64,000 bases of DNA from Roseomonas sp. (GCA_020249925.1 JADCER010000001.1:145953-209952), one strand, 5' to 3'. Positions 24,108 through 32,332 are shown, counted from the first letter of the stretch. A program made the numbers and translations. Notes: generated from the letters alone by a model not told the origin.

Positions 24108-25990
24108 CAGTCATTCATCCTGATTTCGGTTGTGACGGAAAGCAGCGTCAACGGCAGCGGCGCCGCGCCGGTGATGCGCCAAAGCGGCGCGATGCGATCC
24201 CGCCGCCAGCCCATGCCACGCAGCGTGGCATCGCCGGTGAAGGGCGTCGGGGGCGCATCGAAATGATCAGTATTGAAGCGGCGCAGCGCCAAGGCTTGCG
24301 GACCCTTGCCGAGATCAACATTCACCGCCGGTGTTTCCAATAGGCGGAAAGTGACCGCGACCAGGCGGGACGGACCCGTGGCGCTGCCAGCGGGCGTAAT
24401 GAGATCGGCGGGTAGGGGCTCTATTTCATGCGTGAAGGGAAGGCCAATCGCGACCTGTGTTGCAGGCGCAGCCAATGTTACTGCGCCACCTGATACAATG
24501 GCATTGGGGCGCACGGCGCCATTGGCCAGGATCGCGACTTGCCGGCCATTCAAATGCGCAAGACCGGACCAGTTGGATTTTGGCGTGATGGATGTGCCGG
24601 TCAGCGCCGCATCCTGCATCAGGCCATCTTCGAAACGCTCAAGCGAGATCCCGCCAGCGCGTTCCACCACACACCAGAGCGTGCCTTCCACCTCAGCAAT
24701 GGCGCGAAAGCTGCCGCTGGTTTCTTGCCGTGTCCAGGCCGTGACTTGCTCTGCACGATAGAGCGTGAGCGTCGCAAGCGCGCCATCTTCCATTACAAGA
24801 TGCAACAATCGCGCGCGCTGATCATAAGCCATGGCGCGTGGTGACTTGATCAAATGCCGCCCGAGGATCGCGAGGTCATTGGCCTGATAGGCCTGCTGCA
24901 CCTGGGTATAGGCGAATTCATAAACGCCCTGCCCACCGCGAGAGACGAAAATGGTTGACCCATCCACATCCACCGGCGGCACCAGGCGATCCACTGGTGA
25001 ACCCACGCGTGTTTGACGGTTGATCTGGATATTGGCGGGCGTCAGTGGATCGCCAGTCACCATCCATTCCGCGCCTGAGGTGAAAAGCTGCAAGTGCTGG
25101 CCTGAAAAAACGCCACGAATGGCATTTACCTGATCTGAGAGCAGGCTGAAGGCAATTGCCTGATCATCCAGCCCAGTGCCGGGATCGAAATTGAACAAAT
25201 CGCCGGTGCGCGATAGCCACAGCCGATTGGGTAGGTCGCGTGAGCCGCCAATGACCAACCTATCCTGATGAAAGCAGCAGGTAATCGGCCAGCCGCGCGC
25301 GGTGCTGAAGGCGGCTTCATCCCAATCCTTGGTGGCGGTGGTGCTGGTGAGCGGCTGTTCGACAGTGGCAACAATGGTGCTTGGCGAATTCACGGCCGAA
25401 ACCAGCACGCGCTTGCCGCCGATACGTAGCCGCACCCCGATATGTTCCACCGCAAAAACCGGCGCACTGGCGCTAATGGTGATGGTGCCATTCAGCGCGC
25501 TTGGCGTCAGCGTAATCTCCGGTGCGGCGAAGCGAAAATAGGCATCCTGCGTGAAGGCCCAGGGCGTGATGGACCAGCCCGAATTGCTGCGCTGAACCCT
25601 TTGTGGGCGCATATCGGGATGCGTGAGCAAAAGCGTATCGGCATTTTGCGTAAAGCCGATTTGCGGCAGCATGGTTTCGGTCCAGGGCGCAATCAGTTCC
25701 GCGATTTTCAGATCAGCGGCATAGATGGCGAGCTTCCCTGCCGTCAGCAACATCAGATAGGTCTGTTCGGTATTGAATTCGAAGGGCAACAGCCGGGCGA
25801 TGCCGGGCAGCATCGCAACATGGCGCAGACCGGGCCGGCGCGTGACACCGCCGGTTGGCTGGATCACGACATTGCGCAGCCGCCTTGCGCCATTTTCATA
25901 GGCGCGCAAATCGGCACGGCCCAGCAATTCAGGCGCCAATTCGCCCGCGGTGAAGCTTGTCTTTGTGCGTTTGATGGTGGGCATGATCAC
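24107..25990 (-). CDS. Tail tubular protein B-like (T7 gp12-like)
   Basis: This 627-residue protein would form the nozzle of a short podovirus tail. It opens with KRTKTSFTAGELAPELLGRADLRAY-like sequence (start of protein, about residues 6-30) and RLRNVVIQPTGGVTRRPG, then FEFNTEQTYLMLL, all typical of gp12-type proteins. LPNRLWLSRTGDLFNF and FTSGAEWMVTG lie in the middle. The GTG at 25990 overlaps the upstream stop (GTGA). An ATG at 25984 is an alternative start. The frame is intact to its end, where it overlaps the next gene. Confidence 0.85.
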   Translation of the reverse strand: MIMPTIKRTKTSFTAGELAPELLGRADLRAYENGARRLRNVVIQPTGGVTRRPGLRHVAMLPGIARLLPFEFNTEQTYLMLLTAGKLAIYAADLKIAELIAPWTETMLPQIGFTQNADTLLLTHPDMRPQRVQRSNSGWSITPWAFTQDAYFRFAAPEITLTPSALNGTITISASAPVFAVEHIGVRLRIGGKRVLVSAVNSPSTIVATVEQPLTSTTATKDWDEAAFSTARGWPITCCFHQDRLVIGGSRDLPNRLWLSRTGDLFNFDPGTGLDDQAIAFSLLSDQVNAIRGVFSGQHLQLFTSGAEWMVTGDPLTPANIQINRQTRVGSPVDRLVPPVDVDGSTIFVSRGGQGVYEFAYTQVQQAYQANDLAILGRHLIKSPRAMAYDQRARLLHLVMEDGALATLTLYRAEQVTAWTRQETSGSFRAIAEVEGTLWCVVERAGGISLERFEDGLMQDAALTGTSITPKSNWSGLAHLNGRQVAILANGAVRPNAIVSGGAVTLAAPATQVAIGLPFTHEIEPLPADLITPAGSATGPSRLVAVTFRLLETPAVNVDLGKGPQALALRRFNTDHFDAPPTPFTGDATLRGMGWRRDRIAPLWRITGAAPLPLTLLSVTTEIRMND

Positions 25991-26556
25991 CCCCTGACCG
26001 AAATCAGCGGAAAGGACCCAAGCGCGGTGGCGCTGGCCTGTTGGCTATCGGCGCGCCGCGCGCTGCGCAGCTCCGCCTCGGCCAGGCGCGAGAGCAGATC
26101 GGCGCGCGAGGTATTCTCAGTGAGCGGCAGGCAGAATTCCGCGGCTAGGCGCGCGAGCAGCGCTGAGGCAAAGAAGGGTGGAAAGCTGCTTTCATCAGGG
26201 CGGAAGATATGCGTGAGTGCCACGCTTTCCACATCAGTCAGCAGCTTGCTGCCTTGGATGCGATAAAGCAGGCCCGTGGCGCGCCCCGCCGTGCCGGCAG
26301 AAATGGCGCGCAGGAAATCGGGCGGCAATTGGAAGGCGTAGCGAAATTCAGCGCTTGGGCTTTGTGCAAGGCGCGGCAAAGCGGCTTGCGTGGTGGCGAA
26401 GGACCAGGGGTGGGAAGCAAGCAGGGCATCGCGCACGCCAGAATAAAGGCTTTTCGCGACTTCCCCTTCGGCGGTGCCATCCTCAAACGAGGCGATGGGT
26501 TGCGCGCCAATCTTGATCAATGCGCTTGCGCATAGCGTGATGGCGGTCAGCGCCAT
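25987..26556 (-). CDS. Tail tubular protein A-like (T7 gp11-like)
   Basis: This 189-residue protein would form the ring linking the portal to the tail nozzle. The start MALTAITLCASALIKIGAQP and the segments FEDGTAEGEVAKSLYS, ALLASHPWSFATTQ and FQLPPDFLRA are characteristic of gp11-type adaptor proteins. I use the ATG at 26556, preceded by GGAGAG, rather than the longer frame beginning at 26613, whose first 19 residues look unlike the family. It overlaps the tail tube B start by 4 bp. Confidence 0.83.
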   Translation of the reverse strand: MALTAITLCASALIKIGAQPIASFEDGTAEGEVAKSLYSGVRDALLASHPWSFATTQAALPRLAQSPSAEFRYAFQLPPDFLRAISAGTAGRATGLLYRIQGSKLLTDVESVALTHIFRPDESSFPPFFASALLARLAAEFCLPLTENTSRADLLSRLAEAELRSARRADSQQASATALGSFPLISVRG

Positions 26557-26622
26557 GGGATGCTCTCCGATGTTGGGGGAAGGGGGCGCGGGCAGCAAAT
26601 CCACCCGCGCCAAACGTCGCGC

Positions 26623-27456
26623 TTATTCCTTGGCGCGCATCCGAACGATCCCCGTCGGGTCAATCATGACCGCGCCCTGGGACATCATATTGTTCACGAA
26701 ATGCGCGGCACGGTCGCCATGCCAGGTGATATCGGTCATCACCTCACTCGCCACCGCATGACCAATCGCGGTCTTGTGATAGAAATAGCAGTAGCGGAGC
26801 GTACCGGATTTCGTCAGGCCGGAATGCGGCATCCAGAGCGCGCCAAGCCAGCGCTTGGCCTGCGTGCCCTTCCAGGGCAGCGCATCATCGCCGACATATT
26901 CGGTGCTGGCGAATTCCGGGATTTGCAGCAATTCGGACCATTGCTTCCAACCAACAACAGCGAAGCGCTGGCCATCATCCGGCACATCGGCCGCACCCAG
27001 CATTTCAAACGCCATCAGCACCTTTTGCTTGGTCAGGCCATCCGTATCCGTCAGGCCGATACCGGTGCCAACCGCTTCTTGAGTGGCCGCATCAAGGGCG
27101 GCGACAATCAGCTCATCGGTCTTGCGGCCAAGCGCATAGGCGCCCGCATTGGCGATGACGCTGCGTTCATCAACATTCGTCTTGATTTCATCCAGCTTGT
27201 CAATCCATTCGCCAGCGTAATAATCCTGCAGGAAGCATTCGGCATTGCTGTAGGTAAGGTTCATCACCGGCACGGCGCCGTTGCGCGCCTTGGCGGCAGC
27301 AGTGCCCTTGCCAACACGCGGAAAGATGGTGGAAGCACCTTTCACATCGGTCTTGCTGCGCACGGTGGGGCGCAGCTTGCTGCCCTGGCGCTGATAGGCT
27401 TCGGCGACTTCGGCTTCGAATTGCTTGACGAAGGCGACTTCAATGGTTCCGGACAT
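26623..27456 (-). CDS. Major capsid protein
   Basis: This 277-residue protein has the features of podovirus-type capsid proteins: a short N-terminal arm (AFVKQFEAEVAEAYQRQG), a central domain with YYAGEWIDKLDEIKTNVDERS and GRKTDELIVAALDAA, FAVVGWKQWSELL, and a C-terminal segment with WHGDRAAHFVNNMMSQGAV. It has no obvious N-terminal delta domain, matching the separate scaffold gene upstream. The ribosome binding site is weak. A 204-bp gap separates it from the scaffold gene, the largest gap within the module. Confidence 0.82.
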   Translation of the reverse strand: MSGTIEVAFVKQFEAEVAEAYQRQGSKLRPTVRSKTDVKGASTIFPRVGKGTAAAKARNGAVPVMNLTYSNAECFLQDYYAGEWIDKLDEIKTNVDERSVIANAGAYALGRKTDELIVAALDAATQEAVGTGIGLTDTDGLTKQKVLMAFEMLGAADVPDDGQRFAVVGWKQWSELLQIPEFASTEYVGDDALPWKGTQAKRWLGALWMPHSGLTKSGTLRYCYFYHKTAIGHAVASEVMTDITWHGDRAAHFVNNMMSQGAVMIDPTGIVRMRAKE

Positions 27457-27660
27457 GCGTTTGCCTGTCTTTCATTTGGGGTTGAGGGAAATCGCCGCGC
27501 CGGTTGACGACATGGGCCGGGGTGAGGCGAAGGCACGCCACGCCCTTTTGGGTTGTGTGGCGGCAAAGGGGTGGGGCGGGTACGCGTTCGGGGGTTGCGC
27601 GCACCCGCCCCCTTCGGTCGGGGCGAGCGTTTCATTGCTCAAGCCCCGCCGGATTCTGGA
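27457..27660. other. Non-coding gap between scaffold and capsid genes
   Basis: This is the only long gap in an otherwise overlapping gene string. It contains a GC hairpin, CGCCCC (27606-27611) against GGGGCG (27620-27625), with an 8-nt loop. It could hold a promoter or a processing site that boosts capsid expression relative to upstream genes, as phages often need. No clear -35/-10 pair is visible. No gene is supported here. Confidence 0.45.
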
Positions 27661-28392
27661 TCAGCCGCCCACCATGCGGCGGAAGCCATCTGTCACGCGT
27701 TTGACGAATTCCGGTTCACGCGTGCGCCAATAGCGCGGGTCGCGCATCATCTCGCGCAGCGCGGTTTCATCCGCGACGGGCGCTGCATCGGCCTTGCGTG
27801 TGACGGCGGGTTCGCCCTTTTCCATCATGCGATAAAGCGCCATGACACCTTCTGATGTGGTGGAGAGCGCTTCAAATACCGCATCCGGCAGATTGGCGCG
27901 GCCCCAGGCGGAAAGCTGTTGCGCGATGCGGCGGAAGCGTTCTTCGCCACCGAAATGCTCGCGGAGCTTTTCCACCTGCCGATCGGCTTCGAATTGCGCG
28001 GCTGCTTCGGCGATCATCGGCAAAAGGCGCTCGGCGGCCAGATCATAGACAAGTTGTGCCTGGGCCGGCGTGAAGCCTGCGTCATGCAGGCGCTTGTTCA
28101 CATCCTGATCCGCGCAGCAAAGATCATGTTTCGGCGTGATCTGGTATTCAGCGGGGCTATCCGGAATGCCAAGGCTGCGGCGAAAGCGCTGCACTTCTTC
28201 GGCCGGCGCATCGGCGCCAGGCGGTGCGATGCGCTGCGACAGGCGGCGTTCCAATTCGCGGTAGGATTTCAGCAGCGCATCCACGCGCAGCTGGCCCGCT
28301 TCCTGATCCCAGAATTTCTCGGGCACGTCTTCGGGGCGCGTTGATGGGGTGGGCTGGTCGCCAAGTGCATTGGCCAGCAGATCCTCGGGCAT
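27661..28392 (-). CDS. Capsid scaffolding protein (T7 gp9-like)
   Basis: The 243-residue acidic, helical protein begins MPEDLLANALGD and has EDVPEKFWDQEAGQLRVDAL and KSYRELERRL (about 20-50), a signature of T7-type capsid assembly proteins. It then shows SLGIPDSPAEYQI and a C-terminal helical tail rich in Arg, MRDPRYWRTREPEFVKRV. The ATG at 28392 has AGGAGT upstream, so I prefer it to the longer frame from 28458. It sits between portal and capsid, the same place as in T7. Confidence 0.8.
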   Translation of the reverse strand: MPEDLLANALGDQPTPSTRPEDVPEKFWDQEAGQLRVDALLKSYRELERRLSQRIAPPGADAPAEEVQRFRRSLGIPDSPAEYQITPKHDLCCADQDVNKRLHDAGFTPAQAQLVYDLAAERLLPMIAEAAAQFEADRQVEKLREHFGGEERFRRIAQQLSAWGRANLPDAVFEALSTTSEGVMALYRMMEKGEPAVTRKADAAPVADETALREMMRDPRYWRTREPEFVKRVTDGFRRMVGG

Positions 28393-28397
28393 GGGGC

Positions 28398-29810
28398 TTA
28401 CTCCTGATGGGGGGATGAGAGCATTTCGGCAGGCGTGCCGAGGGTGCGGGAAAGCCAACGTGTCGTGGCGGGGATATTGATTTCAGCGATTGCTTGCGGG
28501 CCAAGACCGCGCAGCGCTTCCAGGAACAGCAGCGCATTCGCCGCATCCGCGCGGCCTTGCACTTGCGCGAGTGGGCTGCGATAGCGCAGGACCGCTTCGC
28601 GGCCATCCAGGAGCAGCGGCGCGATATCGCCACGTCGGCGCAGGATGGAAAGGCAGCGCGCAATCAGCGGGGTCAGCAATTCCGCTTGCAGCCGCCCGTA
28701 AGTCGCACCCAGAAGGCGCGATGTTTCGGCGGCGCGTTCCAGCACCTCGGTCGCGGTCATGCGCTGATCACGCTGCGGGCCAAGCCGATCCGCGAGCAAG
28801 GCAGTGCGGATGCGCGTGCGCAAATCATTCAGCACAAGCTGGGAAACATCAAAGCTGCCGGGCGCGGCCAGCGGTGTCAGGCCGGAAGACCCTGGCGCTT
28901 TCGGGATGATGGCGCCGGGCACCAGCCGCACGGTTGCGGGGTTCAGCACGCCATCATCTTCTGCCTGCCAAATGCCGGTGACAGCGATGGAGGCATTCGC
29001 AAGAACCAATTCCACCACCTTATTCGCGGTGCGGATATCGGGCAGCGCTTTCGCCACCGGGCCGCGGCCATAGCTTTCGCCTGGCGCCTTCAGCCAACGA
29101 AAGGCGATGAAGGGATTTTCTGCGAAACTACCTTCAGCCAATACTGAAGGCGCATCGCCATCCGCGCTGATGGCAGCGAAGCGATAGCCGGCACGATCGG
29201 GCCAGATCGCTTCAATCACGCGATGGGTGGTGTCATCAGCGTTATCCTTCTTGCCGCGCGGTGGCGGGCTGCCGGGGAAGCGTGTGCGCAGCGCCGCTTC
29301 GCTCATGCTCAGCGCACGAAACACCGTATCCAACCGGCCGGATGGGCCTTCTTCCAGCACCGCATCCTGCATCGGGATGGCAGTGAAACGGAGCGCGGAG
29401 GCTTCGCCGGGTGCCGCTTCTTCCACCAGCATCAAGCCAGTGCCGGTGATCACCAGATCAAGAAAGGCCTGGTGCATTTCAAGCGCGAAGTTGGAGCGGT
29501 CAAAATGGGTTTGCAGCACCTCGGCCGCTTCTTCCAAGACGCTGGCGGCGTTTTCTTCGTCGCTGTCCTGCGTGGGGCGGCCCGGGGCAAGGCCGAACCA
29601 ACGCGACCAGGGCGGGGTCAGTTCCGCGAGCAGCGAGGCAGAGAGCTGTTCCGCAGCATCGGCGGCGGTCGCGTCAAACAGCGTGGCGCCGCTGCCAATG
29701 GGGGGCAGCACGTGATTGTAGCAATCGCGCCAAATGCCTTCATGGCGTTGCCGCGCGGCAAGTGCCGCTTCGTAACGCGCCAGGATCTCATGCGGGGTCA
29801 TGTGCTTCAT
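28398..29810 (-). CDS. Portal protein (head-tail connector, T7 gp8-like)
   Basis: The portal is the dodecameric channel for DNA entry and exit and the platform for tail assembly. The 470-residue protein shows ILARYEAALAARQRHEGIWRD, ATAADAAEQLSASLLAELTPPWSRWF (residues about 48-73), the segment VITGTGLMLVEE, and PFIAFRWLKAPGESYGRGP near residue 240. It also has the long helix around QRMTATEVLERAAETSRLLG. These fit head-tail connector proteins of short-tailed phages. It overlaps the preceding 70-residue gene (ATGA) and precedes the scaffold by 5 bp. It looks intact. Confidence 0.87.
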   Translation of the reverse strand: MKHMTPHEILARYEAALAARQRHEGIWRDCYNHVLPPIGSGATLFDATAADAAEQLSASLLAELTPPWSRWFGLAPGRPTQDSDEENAASVLEEAAEVLQTHFDRSNFALEMHQAFLDLVITGTGLMLVEEAAPGEASALRFTAIPMQDAVLEEGPSGRLDTVFRALSMSEAALRTRFPGSPPPRGKKDNADDTTHRVIEAIWPDRAGYRFAAISADGDAPSVLAEGSFAENPFIAFRWLKAPGESYGRGPVAKALPDIRTANKVVELVLANASIAVTGIWQAEDDGVLNPATVRLVPGAIIPKAPGSSGLTPLAAPGSFDVSQLVLNDLRTRIRTALLADRLGPQRDQRMTATEVLERAAETSRLLGATYGRLQAELLTPLIARCLSILRRRGDIAPLLLDGREAVLRYRSPLAQVQGRADAANALLFLEALRGLGPQAIAEINIPATTRWLSRTLGTPAEMLSSPHQE

Positions 29811-30019
29811 TCCCCAAGCAAGGAGCGGCGGGTGGTGAGGAAATCAGGCATGCTGCCAAGCAGACCGCGCGCGGAGGTGGCGATGGTGCCGGGCAGGCCG
29901 CGCGTGGTGCGTTCGCGGTTTTCAAGGCGTGCTTGTGAGGCCTCGGCCTCTGGCGAGGGGGCAGGCGCCACGGGCTGAATGGTGATTTTCGGCTTTGGAG
30001 CTTCGAACAGGCCGCCCAT
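29807..30019 (-). CDS. Small phage-module protein upstream of the portal
   Basis: The 70-residue protein starts MGGLFEAPKPKITIQPV, continues with Pro/Ala-rich and charged sequence, and ends PDFLTTRRSLLGE. GGAGAAG precedes the ATG at 30019. A longer frame to 30145 is rejected. Short proteins of this style, ending in a similar L-L-G motif, commonly precede portal genes in podophages, but their function is unknown to me. It overlaps the portal start (ATGA), so it is translationally coupled to it. Confidence 0.62.
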   Translation of the reverse strand: MGGLFEAPKPKITIQPVAPAPSPEAEASQARLENRERTTRGLPGTIATSARGLLGSMPDFLTTRRSLLGE

Positions 30020-30189
30020 GCGCGCGCTTCTCCGGGAAAGGGTTGCCGCCCCACCAAAAAGCCATGAGCCCGGCGCCTTCTGGTGGAAGAGGCCGGGCCC
30101 ATGGAAGTTTCGGGAGGAGCGAGAGAGGAAGACCTTCAGGCGCACTTCGCCCGTTGGCGTGAGTTTGATAGCCTAAAGCTGGAGGCGCG

Positions 30190-30621
30190 TCAAGATATTT
30201 TTCCTAAAAAATTTTCAGGGCGATTTTGCAACCTACGATAGAGGCCGAACGGGGTCAGGGCGCGCGGCGCATCAGCGCCCAAAAGCGCGCGGCAAAGCGC
30301 GACGCAGCTCAGCCCGAAGAAGGGCGGCAGCAGGCGCGGCGCGGCGGGGCCGGGGGTGAAAGGGCCGCGCAGATGAAAACCCGCGCGGCGGTAAAAGCCT
30401 GGCAGATCGAAGTCAGGATCGAGCGGCAGATGCGCCACAATCAGCCGGCCCGAAAGCGGGTCCAGCACGGTCCAACCTTGCGCATCCTGGATGGCGGCGA
30501 AGCAATGGCGAAAGCCGCGCTTCAGGGGATAAAGCCAGGGCTGATCGGCGCGCCCGCCGAAGAATAGCCAGATGCTTTGCTGAAAATCCTCAGTTCTGTT
30601 ATGGGAAATCCGTGGCTTCAT
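30190..30621 (-). CDS. Uncharacterised phage-module protein
   Basis: This 143-residue protein has no family I recognise with confidence. It has a basic N-terminus (MKPRISHNRTEDF). The core KRGFRHCFAAI followed by GWTVLDPLSGRLIVAHL has His, Cys and Asp residues arranged somewhat like a circularly permuted papain-fold protein. Its C-terminal CVALCRALLG ... TPFGLYRRL also has that look. That reading is speculative. Its ATG overlaps the stop of the upstream gene (ATGA at 30618-30621). A 170-bp gap follows before the next gene of the module. Confidence 0.55.
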   Translation of the reverse strand: MKPRISHNRTEDFQQSIWLFFGGRADQPWLYPLKRGFRHCFAAIQDAQGWTVLDPLSGRLIVAHLPLDPDFDLPGFYRRAGFHLRGPFTPGPAAPRLLPPFFGLSCVALCRALLGADAPRALTPFGLYRRLQNRPENFLGKIS

Positions 30622-30992
30622 GCGACAATGCCCTTGACGCGGAGCGGCCATTCCAGCCGATCAAGCGCTTCACGCCACAAGCGCCAATCATGTTTTTCGG
30701 AAGGGTAGCGCGGATCGGGCGCCGCGCCCCTTTCGCCCCAGATGCGGAGAATGCGCGCATGGGTCAGGTCAATGCGGCGGTGGCGATAAAGGCGGTCCAG
30801 GCACTTCACCACATCGTCCGGTTCACAAGGGCGCTGCTTGTCGCCCTTGCCGGCGACAATGCGAGCACCATCGCGCCGGGCCATCAGGGCGGCCATGGTC
30901 CAGAACCAGGCTTCCTCGGCGGAATGAAAGGGCTCGGCCTGACTGAGCGAGGCAAAGCGGGGGCTGTAATGGGTTTTTTGTGCTGCGATCAT
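30618..30992 (-). CDS. Uncharacterised first gene of the phage module
   Basis: The 124-residue protein begins MIAAQKTHYSPRFASLSQAE and is rich in Trp and Arg (EEAWFWTMAALMARRDGA, CEPDDVVKCLDRLYRHRR, WRLWREALDRLEW). It resembles small helical phage proteins that precede structural genes, but I know no function. The predicted promoter at 31031-31059 lies 38 bp before its ATG, so it is probably the first gene transcribed from the module. It overlaps the next gene by 4 bp. Confidence 0.58.
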   Translation of the reverse strand: MIAAQKTHYSPRFASLSQAEPFHSAEEAWFWTMAALMARRDGARIVAGKGDKQRPCEPDDVVKCLDRLYRHRRIDLTHARILRIWGERGAAPDPRYPSEKHDWRLWREALDRLEWPLRVKGIVA

Positions 30993-31030
30993 GGGGGGGG
31001 AATCTCGCCTTATGGTTGTGGAACAAAGGG

Positions 31031-31059
31031 AGAATAACCGCATAAATTGCCATGAGCAA
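31031..31059 (-). promoter_or_regulatory. Predicted leftward promoter of the phage module
   Basis: Read on the minus strand, TTGCTC (-35, 31054-31059) is followed after a 17-bp spacer by TATTCT (-10, 31031-31036). It points into the module and ends 38 bp before the first ATG (30992). It is divergent from the S24 regulator gene, whose own control region starts within 30 bp. That is the layout of a lysogeny-type switch. Confidence 0.5.
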
Positions 31060-31082
31060 GAGAAAAAAGGAAAACTGACCTA

Positions 31083-31117
31083 TTGAATTTTGACACAAGA
31101 CCTAGGATATCTTGCAC
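31083..31117 (+). promoter_or_regulatory. Candidate promoter/operator region of the S24 regulator
   Basis: TTGAAT (31083-31088), a 17-bp spacer and GATATC (31106-31111) could form a rightward promoter. The inverted repeat CAAGA (31096-31100) and TCTTG (31110-31114), spaced by 9 bp, overlaps it and could be an operator for the S24 protein itself. A hairpin with arms CCCGC and GCGGG lies further down in the leader, before the GAGGAAG ribosome binding site. Confidence 0.35.
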
Positions 31118-31181
31118 AGAAACCGGAACCATATCTGGAGTCGGGACCCCGCATCATCGCGGGTACATGAGGAAGTAGCCC

Positions 31182-31829
31182 ATGCGGCATGAGGATATTT
31201 GGCGCGCGCTGGATGCGCTCGCGGCGGAATACGGGCTTTCGGCTTCGGGGCTCGCGAAAAAGGCTGGGCTTGATCCGACCGCCTTCAACCCATCAAAGCG
31301 CATTGGCGCTGATGGCCGCGCGCGTTGGCCTTCCACGGAAAGCATCGCGAAGGTGCTGGATGCGCTGGGCGCGCGCATGGATGATTTCGCGGCGCTGGTT
31401 ACCGGCGCCACCGCGATTTCGCGCGGCGGGCGCGGCGTGGTCAATCGGCGCATTCCCCTGATCGGCCTGGCGCAGGCGGGTGGTGAGGGGTATTTCGATG
31501 ATGGCGGCTATCCGGTGGGGGGCAGTTGGGATGAAATCTCCCTGCCTGAAATCGGCGATCCCAATGCCTATGCGCTGGAGATTTCCGGCGATTCGATGGA
31601 ACCGGTATTTCGCGATGGGGATGTCGTGATCGTCTCACCGGCCGCGCCGGTGCGCCGGGGGGATCGCGTTGTGGTGCGAACGCGGCGTGGTGAGGTGATG
31701 GCCAAGGAATTGCGCCGGCATTCGGCGAAGCGGATTGATGTCGCAAGCCTCAATCCCGCGCATCCGAGCTATAGCTTCGAATTGCCGGAAATCGCCTGGG
31801 TGCATCGGATTGTGTGGGCGAGCCAATAA
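31182..31829 (+). CDS. LexA-like HTH/S24 family transcriptional regulator
   Basis: This 215-residue regulator has an N-terminal helix-turn-helix (about 10-65, with LSASGLAKKAGLDPTAFNP) and a C-terminal S24 peptidase domain. Ser138 in ISGDSMEPVF and Lys175 in VMAKELRR form the likely Ser-Lys dyad, 37 residues apart as in LexA (S119-K156). An Ala-Gly pair (99-100, AQAGG) is a plausible self-cleavage site. It is divergent from the phage module, with the candidate promoters between them, so it may keep the module off until DNA damage. The same family also occurs in alphaproteobacterial chromosomes without phages, so the link is inferred. It converges on pncC with an 8-bp gap. Confidence 0.85.
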   Translation: MRHEDIWRALDALAAEYGLSASGLAKKAGLDPTAFNPSKRIGADGRARWPSTESIAKVLDALGARMDDFAALVTGATAISRGGRGVVNRRIPLIGLAQAGGEGYFDDGGYPVGGSWDEISLPEIGDPNAYALEISGDSMEPVFRDGDVVIVSPAAPVRRGDRVVVRTRRGEVMAKELRRHSAKRIDVASLNPAHPSYSFELPEIAWVHRIVWASQ

Positions 31830-31837
31830 CCGGCGCG

Positions 31838-32320
31838 TCAACCAATCGTCTTGATCGCCAGACCAAAAGCACCCTGCGCAAAGCGGCGCATATTGGCACG
31901 GCGATCCGCACTGCCGGTCTCCAGCGTGATCACGCGTTCAATGCCTGGCCCCACCACGGCAATGCAGCTATGCCCGGCCGCATCGCCATAGCGATTGCCG
32001 GTGGGGCCCGCGGCGCCGGTCTCCGCCAAGCCCCAATCCGCGCCATGCTTTTCGCGCACGCGCCGAGCCAGCAATAGGGCATAGGGCTCGCTCGCCGAAC
32101 GCATGCCTTCCATGCCGGCAGGCGTGATGCCGAGCAGCGCCTCTCGCGCTTGCGCCGTATAGATCACGCCGCCGCCGAGGAAATAGGCGGATGCGCCGGG
32201 TTCGGCGAGCAAGGCCGCTGCGATCAGCCCGCCGGTTGAGGATTCCGCCACCGCAATGCGCTGGCGTTTCGCCTTCAGGCAGGCAGCCATGGCAGAAGCA
32301 GAAACATGCAAGGCATCCAT
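31838..32320 (-). CDS. pncC: CinA C-terminal domain protein (nicotinamide-nucleotide amidase)
   Basis: PncC deamidates nicotinamide mononucleotide to nicotinic acid mononucleotide in NAD salvage. The 160-residue stand-alone CinA-C protein shows AESSTGGLIAAALL (about 25-38), GGVIYTAQARE near 50, and AETGAAGPTGNRYGDAAG near 99-116, the family's substrate loop. The N-terminal CinA domain is absent, as in the E. coli stand-alone form. It is 12 bp downstream of the MFS transporter on the same strand. Confidence 0.9.
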   Translation of the reverse strand: MDALHVSASAMAACLKAKRQRIAVAESSTGGLIAAALLAEPGASAYFLGGGVIYTAQAREALLGITPAGMEGMRSASEPYALLLARRVREKHGADWGLAETGAAGPTGNRYGDAAGHSCIAVVGPGIERVITLETGSADRRANMRRFAQGAFGLAIKTIG

Positions 32321-32332
32321 GCTGATTATCCT

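Noticed and set aside
31090-31095. Perfect TTGACA box upstream of the S24 regulator
   Set aside because: No acceptable -10 element lies 16-18 bp downstream, so I preferred the TTGAAT/GATATC pair, itself weak.
18528-31181. Prophage with flanking att repeats
   Set aside because: I looked at both ends for matching direct repeats and an integrase and found none by eye, so I do not call it an integrated prophage with att sites.
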